Shown here in pieces: positions 46,392-54,512 of a stretch of DNA of 64,000 bases; the first letter of the stretch is position 1; the number at the start of each line of letters is the position of its first letter. The stretch comes from Kribbella sindirgiensis (GTDB lineage Bacteria > Actinomycetota > Actinomycetes > Propionibacteriales > Kribbellaceae), in contig NZ_SJKA01000002.1 of the NCBI RefSeq assembly GCF_004331435.1, forward strand, positions 434,001 to 498,000, given 5' to 3'. A program made the position numbers and the translations under genes. The notes below the pieces were generated by a model, which worked only from the letters and a program-made list of their open reading frames with translations, made no database searches and was not told where the DNA came from.

Positions 46392-47483
46392 TCACCAACC
46401 CAACACGGTCGGCGGGCCGCCGGTCAGGTCGTCGAGGCGGGCCGCGAATCGGGCCCGCGGCTCCGGATCGAGAGCCTGATGCCACTCCGGCAGCAGCGGC
46501 CCGTCGCGAACCAGTTGATGCTGCCGGAACCGGTACAGCGCGAGGGCCTCGGCGAGGGCGTGCTCGCCGAGGTAGCCGGAGGTGTGGACCCATTCGTCGT
46601 CGAGTGTCGTCTCGTCGACCGCAGCGTTGACGAGGGCGATTCCGAATCCGTGGAACAGTGCGCAGAGATCGGTCAGCGGCTCTTCGAGCGGACCCGTAGC
46701 CCAGGGCAGCTCCGCCCGGGACAGCAGTTCGTGACTCAGCTCGTGCGACGTTGCCGCCAGCAACTTCAACGGATCGGCGAGGACGTCGGACCGGAGCAGG
46801 ACCGCGGACTGTCCTGGGATCGGCGCGACGCCCGGGCAGTCCGCTGCCAGGTCGAGCCAGCGGCCGACGGCCGGTCTCCGGCGTACGTCGGACTCGTACG
46901 CCGCCCGCACCCGTTCGGCCCGCTGCTCCGGATCGGATCCGGACGCGATCAGCAGGCAACGCACCACCTCGGCACCGAACTCACCCATCCCCAGCCGCTG
47001 GACAACCGGCCTCAGGTCCACGCCTAAGTCGGTCAGACCGGACTCGATGATCCGGTCGACCTGCTCGAACGACGCCGTACCGAGCCGGTCCGAGTGGGCC
47101 CGCACAGCCGCGAGGTCACCGGGTGCCGCGCCTCGCGAGACCGGGTGGTCCGGATCGACATAAAGGTCAAGCATCGCCGATCCGAACAGCCCGGCCGCCT
47201 CGCTCACCGTCTCCAGCCGGAAGCTGAAATGGACCCGCTCGAACGGGACGCCCATCCGCTCGCACATCGTCGCGCAGAGCTCACGGGCGGCAGCTTCCGA
47301 TCCGTCGTACCCGACCGGCACGAAATCCCCCGGCAGGACAGGCGGCCGTCGCAGCGGTTCGACACCGAAGTGCTCGGTCAGCAACCGGAACGAGTCCTCG
47401 ATCCACCGCCGCGGACCACCAGGCAGCGCGAGCTTCGGCGCCCGCATCCCGTCCAGGAATGCGTGCTCGTCCATGTCCGCCAT
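46392..47483 (-). CDS. HExxH protein, paralogue 3 of 3
   Basis: The 363-residue protein has LPGGPRRWIEDSFRLL, FGVEPLRRPPVLPGDFVPVGYDGS, a long helical middle, HELSH followed 17 residues later by Glu in EPLTDL, FHGFGIALVNAAV, and GYLGEHALAEALALYRFRQH. It is the first gene of the tandem trio and starts at ATG 47483 with GGAG upstream. Divergence between copies is large except at the listed motifs, so the triplication is old. Confidence 0.72.
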   Translation of the reverse strand: MADMDEHAFLDGMRAPKLALPGGPRRWIEDSFRLLTEHFGVEPLRRPPVLPGDFVPVGYDGSEAAARELCATMCERMGVPFERVHFSFRLETVSEAAGLFGSAMLDLYVDPDHPVSRGAAPGDLAAVRAHSDRLGTASFEQVDRIIESGLTDLGVDLRPVVQRLGMGEFGAEVVRCLLIASGSDPEQRAERVRAAYESDVRRRPAVGRWLDLAADCPGVAPIPGQSAVLLRSDVLADPLKLLAATSHELSHELLSRAELPWATGPLEEPLTDLCALFHGFGIALVNAAVDETTLDDEWVHTSGYLGEHALAEALALYRFRQHQLVRDGPLLPEWHQALDPEPRARFAARLDDLTGGPPTVLGW

Positions 47484-47520
47484 GCCAACTCCGACGCCGC
47501 CGGGATGACCTGCGTTCCGG

Positions 47521-48324
47521 TCATTTCAGGAGGAGTTTGCCGAGGCGGCGGGAGGCGACGTACATGCCGAGGGTGCCCATGGCGGCCAGGTAGAGGGCGT
47601 GGATCAGCAGGAACCAGCCGACGTTGCCGGTGCTGAAGGCACGTTCCAGGACGACGCCTTGGTAGAGCGGGGTGATCTCGACCAGCCAGCGGATCGCGCC
47701 GGGGTACGTCTCGACCGGGTAGAACGTCGCCGAGAACAGGAACATCGGCATGATCGCCAGCTGCACGAACTCGAAGTCCTGCCAGCTGCGCATGAACGTG
47801 GTCAGCGCCATCCCGGCGCCCGCGAACGCGAACCCGATCAGCACCGAGGCGGGCAGCGCGAGCAGCGCCCACCAGGACGAGATCAGCCCCATGATCAGCA
47901 TCACCACGATGAACATCGCCGAATAGATCGCCCCGCGCAGCAGCGCCCAGGTGACCTCGCCGGTCGCGACGTCCCACGGCCGCAGCGGCGTCGCGAGCAT
48001 CGAGTCGTAGAGCTTGGCGTACTTCATCCGGAAGAAGATGTTGTACGTCGAGTCGAAGATCGCACCGTTCATCGCGGAGCTGGCGAGCATCGCCGGCGCG
48101 ACGAACGCGGCGTACGCGATCTTGGTGCCGTCGGACAGGGTGAAGTCGCCGACCAGGTGGGCGACGCCGATGCCGATCGAGAGCAGGTAGAACACCGGCT
48201 CGAAGAAGCCGGAGAGGAACACGACCCACGACCGCCGGTAGAGCAGGAAGTTCCGCTCGACGATGTGCCGGCCGCCGCCGAGCCGCACCGGAACCGGGAC
48301 CACCCGGGCTGCGATCGTCGCCAT
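47521..48324 (-). CDS. ABC-2 permease, second subunit
   Basis: The 267-residue membrane protein has six helices and ABC-2/NodJ-like motifs (FFEPVFYLLSIGIGVAH, MKYAKLYDSMLATPLRPWDV). Its ATG overlaps the stop of the preceding permease (TGATG). With the companion permease and ATPase it forms a heterodimeric ABC-2 exporter. Confidence 0.87.
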   Translation of the reverse strand: MATIAARVVPVPVRLGGGRHIVERNFLLYRRSWVVFLSGFFEPVFYLLSIGIGVAHLVGDFTLSDGTKIAYAAFVAPAMLASSAMNGAIFDSTYNIFFRMKYAKLYDSMLATPLRPWDVATGEVTWALLRGAIYSAMFIVVMLIMGLISSWWALLALPASVLIGFAFAGAGMALTTFMRSWQDFEFVQLAIMPMFLFSATFYPVETYPGAIRWLVEITPLYQGVVLERAFSTGNVGWFLLIHALYLAAMGTLGMYVASRRLGKLLLK

Positions 48325-49106
48325 CAGCCGATCAGTTTCTTGGTGAAGCCGCGGACGGCCAGCCAGGTGCCGACCAGGAACCAGGTCAGCAGGTAGGCGA
48401 GGTTGCCGAGGGCCAGCAACGGGTTCACCGTCCCGAGGCTGAGATTGCGGGACAGGTCGACCGCGTGCCACAGCGGACTGACATAGGCGAGCCACTCGAT
48501 CCAGTCCGGCAGCTGCGAGACCGGGAAGAACGCTCCGGAGAACAGGAACGCCGGCACCACGCCGAACCGGAACACCATCGCGAACCCGGAGTCGTTGTCC
48601 AGGATCGTCGCGTACGCCGCGATCGGGCCGGCGACCGCCATTCCGACGAGCAGCGCGACCGGTAGCCCGAGCACGCCGAGCGGTGACTTGAGGCCGCCGA
48701 ACAGCGTGATGATCACCAGGAACACCGCGCACGAGGTGAACACCCGGAACGCGATGAACCCGAGCTGCCCGTAGACCACGTCCGCCGGCCGCAGCGGCGT
48801 CGCGATCATCGAGTGGTAGAACTTCTGCCACTTCAGCCCACTCATCACCGGGTACGTCGCCTCGCCGACCGCGATCTGCAGCGCGGTGGACGCCAGCAGC
48901 CCCGGCGCGATGAACTGCAGGTAGCTGACCCCGCCGAGCGCGCCGGTCCCGTTGCTGTCCACGAACGACCCGAGCCCGATCCCCATCGCGGCCAGGTAGA
49001 GCATCGGCAGCAGAAAGCTGCTGATCATCGTGCCCTTCCAGGTCCGCTTGTAGACGGTCAGCCAGTAGTCGAACATCCGGCGACCGTTCTCCACAGCAAG
49101 CGCCAT
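48324..49106 (-). CDS. ABC-2 permease, first subunit
   Basis: The 260-residue membrane protein is homologous to its neighbour (GLKWQKFYHSMIATPLRPADVVYGQ aligns with the same loop there). It has six helices. The gene starts one base after the ATPase stop, implying tight coupling. Confidence 0.87.
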   Translation of the reverse strand: MALAVENGRRMFDYWLTVYKRTWKGTMISSFLLPMLYLAAMGIGLGSFVDSNGTGALGGVSYLQFIAPGLLASTALQIAVGEATYPVMSGLKWQKFYHSMIATPLRPADVVYGQLGFIAFRVFTSCAVFLVIITLFGGLKSPLGVLGLPVALLVGMAVAGPIAAYATILDNDSGFAMVFRFGVVPAFLFSGAFFPVSQLPDWIEWLAYVSPLWHAVDLSRNLSLGTVNPLLALGNLAYLLTWFLVGTWLAVRGFTKKLIG

Positions 49107-49107
49107 G

Positions 49108-50055
49108 TCAGTCCACCAACGTCCGGCCGGTGAGCCTGAGGAACACGTCCTCCAGAGTGGAACGGCGTACCAGGACGGCAGCTGGTTGCAGCCCGCGCTC
49201 GTGGACCTGCGCGACCGCGTGCTCGCCGTCGTCGGTGTAGAGCAGCAGGCGGTCCGGCAGCACCTCGATACGCTGGGCGAGGTCCTCGACCTTGCCGGCC
49301 AGGGCGTCGTGGTCGGCCAGCATCACGTCCGGCCCGAACCGCAGCTCGGTCACCTCACGGGTCGAGTAGTCGCGGATCAGGTCGGCCGGGGATCCCTCGG
49401 CCGCGATCAGGCCGCCGTCCATCACCACGAGCCGGTCGCACAACTGCTCGGCCTCGTCCATGTAGTGCGTGGTGATGATCAGCGTGACGCCTGCCTGTTT
49501 GAGCCGGAACAGCTTGTCCCACAACAGATGCCGGGCCTGCGGGTCCAGGCCGGTGGTGGGCTCGTCGAGCAGCAACAGGTCAGGTTTGCTGACCAGTGAG
49601 CGCGCGATCGTCAGCCGGCGCTTCATCCCGCCGGACAGCTCGTCGACCTTGACCTTCGCCTTCTCGGTCAGCGCGACGAACTCGAGCAGCTCGTCCGCGC
49701 GCTCGCGGCACTCCGCCCGGCTGAGGCCGAAGTACCGCCCGTAGATCGTCAGGTTCTCCCGGACGGTGAGCTCGGTGTCGAGGGTGTCGTCCTGCGGGCA
49801 GACGCCGAGCCGCGCGCGGATCGCCGGCCCGTCGGCGGCCGGGTCCAGGCCGAGGATCTTCAGCGTGCCGCCGCTGACCGGCGAGACCGCGCCGATCATC
49901 CGCATCGTCGACGACTTGCCCGCGCCGTTCGGCCCGAGGAACCCGAACGCCTCACCCCGCCACACGTCCAGGTCGATGCCGCGCACCGCCTCGAAGTCGC
50001 CGTACGACTTCCGCAGCCCGCGAACGTGAACCAAAGACTCCCGCTGGTCACTCAC
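49108..50055 (-). CDS. ABC-2 exporter ATPase (NodI-like)
   Basis: The 315-residue ATPase has Walker [10 protein letters not shown], signature LSGGMKRRLTIA, Walker B LLLLDEPTTGLDP and the H-loop ITTHYM. The C-terminus ends STLEDVFLRLTGRTLVD, as in NodI-type ABC-2 ATPases. GTG 50055 lies 10 bp after the MerR-family stop, so the four genes 50863 to 47521 form one operon. Confidence 0.9.
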   Translation of the reverse strand: MSDQRESLVHVRGLRKSYGDFEAVRGIDLDVWRGEAFGFLGPNGAGKSSTMRMIGAVSPVSGGTLKILGLDPAADGPAIRARLGVCPQDDTLDTELTVRENLTIYGRYFGLSRAECRERADELLEFVALTEKAKVKVDELSGGMKRRLTIARSLVSKPDLLLLDEPTTGLDPQARHLLWDKLFRLKQAGVTLIITTHYMDEAEQLCDRLVVMDGGLIAAEGSPADLIRDYSTREVTELRFGPDVMLADHDALAGKVEDLAQRIEVLPDRLLLYTDDGEHAVAQVHERGLQPAAVLVRRSTLEDVFLRLTGRTLVD

Positions 50056-50065
50056 CCGACTGACA

Positions 50066-50863
50066 CTAGACGGACCGTCGGACAGTTTGCTCGTCGTTTT
50101 GCTGATAGCCGAGCCGCTGCACGGCGTACGCCCGGACGCCCGAGGCGAGCCACTCGGGCAGGTCCCGGTCCACCATCTCGATGATGGCCCGCTGATCCGC
50201 GTTCTCGACCAGGAGGTCGCCGAGCGCATAGTAGGACGTCGGCGTCGCCGGCCAGAGCTCCAGCACGCCCTGGTGATGCTGCTCGATGAGCTCGAACGCC
50301 TCCGGTGAGTCCGGTTGTACGCCGCGGTCTCGCGCGGCGGCCATCCGCAGGAGCAGCCGACGGCCCTCGTCGCCCATCCGCTCATAGTCCTCGCGGGTCC
50401 AGCCGTCGGTCTCCCGTACGGCCTTCTCGAACCCTTCCGCGACGGCCTCACCGAACCGCTCGGCCAGGTCCTCCCGTAACCGTGTCCGCGCCTCCGACAG
50501 CCCGCGGAAGAACTCGTCGTCGGTCACCGTCTCGTCGCCGGACAACCCGGCGATGGTCCGCTCGATCGAACCGAGCATCACGTCGAGCCGCTTCCGCTCC
50601 TGCAGCAGCTGCTCCCGATGACCGTGCAGCGCGCTCACCTCGTCCTCCTGCTCGTCCAGGATCCGCGCGATCGACGGCAGCGGTACGTCGAGTTCTCGGA
50701 GCAGCAGGATCCGTTGCAGGCGGAGCAGCTCGGGCCGGCCGTAGTACCGGTAGCCGTTGGCGGCGACGCGGCCTGGCGGGAGCAGGCCGATGGCGTCGTA
50801 GTGCCGCAGCGTCCGCACCGAGACACCGGCTAGCCGGGCGACCTCGCTGACCGTGCGTTCCAC
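50066..50863 (-). CDS. MerR-family regulator with TipAS drug-binding domain
   Basis: The 265-residue protein has a MerR winged helix (about residues 3-72; VSEVARLAGVSVRTLRHYDAIGLL), a coiled-coil dimer helix, and a C-terminal TipAS domain (about 120-250). TipAS domains bind thiopeptides and other drugs. It begins with GTG 50863 after AGGAGG. It heads the ABC exporter operon, which suggests drug-induced export. Confidence 0.88.
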   Translation of the reverse strand: MERTVSEVARLAGVSVRTLRHYDAIGLLPPGRVAANGYRYYGRPELLRLQRILLLRELDVPLPSIARILDEQEDEVSALHGHREQLLQERKRLDVMLGSIERTIAGLSGDETVTDDEFFRGLSEARTRLREDLAERFGEAVAEGFEKAVRETDGWTREDYERMGDEGRRLLLRMAAARDRGVQPDSPEAFELIEQHHQGVLELWPATPTSYYALGDLLVENADQRAIIEMVDRDLPEWLASGVRAYAVQRLGYQQNDEQTVRRSV

Positions 50864-50890
50864 AACGCCTCCTGCGTAGGGACTGGAGTA

Positions 50891-50903
50891 TGACGTTACG
50901 TCA
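50891..50903. promoter_or_regulatory. MerR-type operator TGACGT-T-ACGTCA
   Basis: This perfect 13-bp palindrome lies in the 58-bp gap between the MerR gene and the amidohydrolase, as expected of a MerR operator within a promoter. It may affect both divergent genes. Confidence 0.7.
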
Positions 50904-50921
50904 GCCTTTAGCGTCCGCGAC

Positions 50922-52181
50922 ATGGCATTCACGATCCTGCACACCCGACTGGCCGACCGCGGCGCGGCGCTGCCCGCGGACTGCCTGCGCGTCGCGAACG
51001 GTCGCATCACGGCGATCGGCGGCCCGGAGATCACACAGCCGGGCGACACCGTCGTCGACGGTTCCGGTACGACGCTGCTTCCCGGGCTGATCGACGCGCA
51101 CATCCACCTGGCGCCGGGGTGCACCCAGCTCGCGGCGACGTACGGCGTGACCACGCAGCTCGACCAGTTCAGCATGCCCGAGGTGATCGATCAGGAGACA
51201 CCGCGGTCGTCGTTCTTCACGTCGAGCATCGGAGCCACCGCGCCGGGCGGCCATCCGACGATCGCGTTCCCGCCGATTCCTTACGTCACCGGGCCGGACG
51301 ACGCGAAGCGGTTCGTCGCGGACCGGGTCGCCGAGGGCGCCGATCACCTGAAGCTGATCTACGACGACGGCTCCGGCGCGGGCCTGAGCCTCCCGACGCT
51401 GGACTCACGCACTGTGCAGGCACTGGCCGGCGAGGCCCATACCCACGGGCTCACAGTGGTAGCGCATGTTTCGACGGCGGCTGCTGCGGTCACGGTCGTC
51501 GAGTGCGGCGTCGACGTACTCGCGCACGTACCCTCCGACCTCATGTCGCCAGAGGACATCGAAGCCGTGGCCGACGTAGCTGTCATCGCGACGTTGAGCG
51601 TTCTCGCGGACGGGTTCAACGGGCCGTCAGGCCATCTGCCGTTGCTGGACGAACCAGAGCTGATGGCACGCATGCCTGCGTTGTGGCAGGACCTGCTGGA
51701 CCAGCAGTCCCGCCGTTGGATGCCCCCGGTGCCGCCAGACGGTACGGCGGCCCGCGCCAACACGCTGGCGTTGCACCGGGCCGGCGTACGCGTGCTGGCC
51801 GGGACAGACGCGCCGAACCCGGGCCTGGTGTTCGGAGCGTCGCTACACCGGGAGCTGGTCGAGCTGGTGCGTGCCGGCCTCACACCGGCTGAGGCTGTCG
51901 TGGCCGCGACCAGTGCGCCCGCTGAGGTGTTCGGGCTAGCGGACCGCGGCCGGCTGACAGTCGGAGCGCGTGCTGACCTGTTGCTGGTCGAGGGGAACCC
52001 ACTGGCCGACATCACTGCCACGCAACGGATTCGCCAGACCTGGGCCGGCGGCGAACCGGTCAGGCCGGAGGAGTACGCCGGCAGCGAGCAGGAACTGGCC
52101 GGCATCCGCTTCCTGGGCGAAACAACGGACCGGATCCTCGCCGCTGTGAACGAGATGCTCCCTCAGCCTCGTCCTACGTAA
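50922..52181 (+). CDS. Amidohydrolase-superfamily metal-dependent hydrolase
   Basis: The 419-residue protein has a TIM barrel with DAHIHL (HxH), a Lys in DHLKLIYDDGS, two further His positions (VVAHVS, LAHVPSD) and catalytic Asp in GTDAPN. It resembles imidazolonepropionase/prolidase-type amidohydrolases; substrate unknown. Divergent from the MerR gene. Its last 19 bp overlap the SDR gene. Confidence 0.82.
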   Translation: MAFTILHTRLADRGAALPADCLRVANGRITAIGGPEITQPGDTVVDGSGTTLLPGLIDAHIHLAPGCTQLAATYGVTTQLDQFSMPEVIDQETPRSSFFTSSIGATAPGGHPTIAFPPIPYVTGPDDAKRFVADRVAEGADHLKLIYDDGSGAGLSLPTLDSRTVQALAGEAHTHGLTVVAHVSTAAAAVTVVECGVDVLAHVPSDLMSPEDIEAVADVAVIATLSVLADGFNGPSGHLPLLDEPELMARMPALWQDLLDQQSRRWMPPVPPDGTAARANTLALHRAGVRVLAGTDAPNPGLVFGASLHRELVELVRAGLTPAEAVVAATSAPAEVFGLADRGRLTVGARADLLLVEGNPLADITATQRIRQTWAGGEPVRPEEYAGSEQELAGIRFLGETTDRILAAVNEMLPQPRPT

Positions 52182-52891
52182 GGCATCCCGGCTGCCATGA
52201 CTGTCAGGGTGGGGACTGCGACGGAGGTCGGCAGTTCGGCGATCTGGACGACGAAGGCGGCGACGATCTTCGGGTCGAACGTCGGCTCGACCGCGATCGA
52301 CCCGTCCGGCTGGAGCACACCCTGCTCCATCCGGGCGGTCATCGCGGTCGCCGCGTTCCCGATGTCGATCTGGCAGGCGGTGATGCCGTGCGCGCGCCCC
52401 TCCAGCTCGAGCCCCTTGGTCAGCCCGCTGATCGCGTGCTTCGAAGCGGTGTACGCGATCCCCTGCGGCCGCGGTACGTGCGCCGAGATCGACCCGTTGT
52501 TGATGATCCGCCCGCCCTTCGGGTCCTGCCGCAGCATCACGTCGTACGCCGCCTGCGCGCAGAGGAACGATCCGGTCAGGTTCGTGTCGACGACCTGCCG
52601 CCAGTCCTCCTCCCGCACGTCCTGCACCGCCGCGGCCGGCGACCCTGTGCCCGCGTTGTTCACGAGTACGTCGACCCGCTCGAGCCCCCCGAAGAACCGT
52701 CGCACCGCCTCCCCGTCAGCCACATCCAGCACAGCGAGCTCGACCCGGCCATCGCCGAGCGCTACGGTCTCGCGCAGCTTGTCCTCCGTCCGGCCCGTCA
52801 CCCACACGTCGAACCCGGCCCCCGCCAACGCCAGAGCCATCTCCCGCCCGAGCCCTGACCCACCACCGGTAACCACTGCAACCCGCGTCAT
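52163..52891 (-). CDS. Short-chain dehydrogenase/reductase
   Basis: The 242-residue Rossmann enzyme has the NAD(P) motif TGGGSGLGREMALAL (residues 8-22), NNAGTG, and the catalytic Ser-Tyr-Lys set (NNGSISAH, YTASKHA). Arg near residue 33 (TGRTEDKL) suggests NADP preference. Substrate is unknown. The ATG overlaps the stop of the upstream CPBP gene by 4 bp. Confidence 0.88.
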   Translation of the reverse strand: MTRVAVVTGGGSGLGREMALALAGAGFDVWVTGRTEDKLRETVALGDGRVELAVLDVADGEAVRRFFGGLERVDVLVNNAGTGSPAAAVQDVREEDWRQVVDTNLTGSFLCAQAAYDVMLRQDPKGGRIINNGSISAHVPRPQGIAYTASKHAISGLTKGLELEGRAHGITACQIDIGNAATAMTARMEQGVLQPDGSIAVEPTFDPKIVAAFVVQIAELPTSVAVPTLTVMAAGMPYVGRG

Positions 52892-53661
52892 GCCGCCACC
52901 CTTCTACCTCGCCGGACAGGCGTCCAGGATGTCAGCAGGGCGGCTGCGACCGCAGTGAGGACCAGGAACTCCACCCAGACCCCATGACCGAGCGGAGGGA
53001 CCAGCTCCTGCGTGAGGTTCCACGCCGCGTGCAGCAGGATCGCCGCCGGCACACCTCCCCGCAGCCGCTCGCTGACGAACAACATCACCAACGTCAGCGG
53101 AAACAGCTCCAGGAAGAACGTCAGCCCCTGCTGTGTGAACAGCCCGTCGTCTTGCTGACCCGTCCCGGGCAGGAAGTACAGCGGCACATGCCACACACCC
53201 CAGACCGCTCCCAGCACCAGGGTCGTCCCCAGCAGACCGAAGTACCCGCGCAGTCGCGGCTGCACGTACCCACGCCACCCGAACTCCTCAGCCACCGGCC
53301 CGGCCAGAAAGGTGTACGCCGCAGCGCCGAGCAGGCCGCCGGCACCAGAGATGACCGACGCGGCGTGATCGGGCAGCGCCGGCAGGTCCCCCATCACCGC
53401 GCAGGCCACGAGCGGCGGAAGCGCACCGAGTACGACGGCAGCGACCGGCCACACCAGCGACCACCGGACGACGCGCCGCCGCTCCCGGTACCGCAGCCAC
53501 ATCACCAATGCGGCCAGCGACGGCCCCGACGCCGCCAGCGCGAAGACCAGACTGCCTGCTCCCTCGTCCGGATTCGCACCGAGGACGCCGAGGACGCCCC
53601 AAGGCACCCAGGTCAGGACGAAACAGATGACGCCGAACTCCACCAGCCGCCGCTTGATCAC
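52888..53661 (-). CDS. CPBP-family intramembrane metalloprotease
   Basis: The 257-residue membrane protein has about eight helices and the CPBP (Rce1-like) motifs AEEFGWRGYVQPRL, WGVWHVPLYF and LLHAAWNLT, which carry the catalytic Glu pair and His residues. Members cleave prenylated or bacteriocin-related substrates within the membrane, or act in self-immunity. Coupled to the SDR gene by ATGA overlap. Confidence 0.87.
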   Translation of the reverse strand: MIKRRLVEFGVICFVLTWVPWGVLGVLGANPDEGAGSLVFALAASGPSLAALVMWLRYRERRRVVRWSLVWPVAAVVLGALPPLVACAVMGDLPALPDHAASVISGAGGLLGAAAYTFLAGPVAEEFGWRGYVQPRLRGYFGLLGTTLVLGAVWGVWHVPLYFLPGTGQQDDGLFTQQGLTFFLELFPLTLVMLFVSERLRGGVPAAILLHAAWNLTQELVPPLGHGVWVEFLVLTAVAAALLTSWTPVRRGRRVAA

Positions 53662-53886
53662 CGACCCAGCCTCCTGGCCGCGACGGCGACCGACGAGGGT
53701 GCTGGGCCGACCCTTGGCCGGGGTGCCAGCACCACCTCGCGCCGATCCGCGTCACAAAACGCCCCCGTCCGCCGTCGAATTATTGTCCGCTTCTCGCACT
53801 CACTGCGGACAGTGACCATCCGGCGACCGAGAGCAAATGAGTGGCGGCTCAGTTGAAGAACCTGGAAACTCATTTGCGTGTATCAC

Positions 53887-53906
53887 GCAAGCATGTATAT
53901 GCTTGC
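53887..53906. promoter_or_regulatory. MarR operator GCAAGCAT-N4-ATGCTTGC
   Basis: A perfect 8-bp inverted repeat lies 3 bp upstream of the MarR ATG (53910), with another half-site CATGCAAG at the start codon. Binding here would block initiation of the marR-MFS operon. Confidence 0.8.
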
Positions 53907-53909
53907 AGC

Positions 53910-54512
53910 ATGCAAGTAAACGACGCGTACACCCCACAGACCCCCATCGAGGGCGTCATGCACGCGTTCACCCGGATCGGGCGCCGCCTGAAGGCCAAGC
54001 AGCCCGGCGACACGATCGACCACAGCGCACACATCGTGCTGTTCGCGCTGCGCTGCAACGGAGCCTTGCGGCTGTCCGACCTGGCCGGAAAGCTCGAGCT
54101 CGACGCCTCCACCGCGAGCCGCCACGTGCGGTCCCTGGAGCAGCTCGGACTGATCCGCCGCTCCCCCGACCCGGACGACGGACGCGCGTTCCGCGTCGAG
54201 CTCACCGAGCAGGGCATCGAGCAGTGGGAGGCCAGCGCCCGGCACCGGATGGAGCTGCTCAGCGCGGCCATGGAGGGCTGGTCGGAGGAGGACGTGCAGA
54301 CCTTCGAGCGGCTGATGACCCGCTTCGCGGACGGTGTCGCCGCCCGCACCGAGGCCCCCAGCAGCGCCGCCTGGGCCGACAAGGGCTGGGCGGCGGTCGC
54401 CCCGCGACTGCAGTCCGCCGCGGCACAGCGCCGTACCGACAAAGACTCCGCGCCCGGCAGCGACCCTGCCGCCCGCGAGAACAACGACAACAACCTGGAG
54501 AGCACCAGATGA
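53910..54512 (+). CDS. MarR-family regulator
   Basis: The 200-residue protein has a winged helix at about residues 45-110 (LRLSDLAGKLELDASTASRHVRSLEQLGL, wing SPDPDDGRAFRVELTEQG) and a long, charged C-terminal tail (about 150-200). ATG 53910 follows the operator; in-frame ATG 53841 lies upstream of it. The stop overlaps the MFS start (ATGA). Confidence 0.85.
   Translation: MQVNDAYTPQTPIEGVMHAFTRIGRRLKAKQPGDTIDHSAHIVLFALRCNGALRLSDLAGKLELDASTASRHVRSLEQLGLIRRSPDPDDGRAFRVELTEQGIEQWEASARHRMELLSAAMEGWSEEDVQTFERLMTRFADGVAARTEAPSSAAWADKGWAAVAPRLQSAAAQRRTDKDSAPGSDPAARENNDNNLESTR

Noticed and set aside
44447..47483. HExxH trio as a toxin-antitoxin or ImmA/IrrE regulator cluster
   Set aside because: No XRE-type regulator or toxin is adjacent and the motif context (LTDL, GIF.AN) differs from ImmA.
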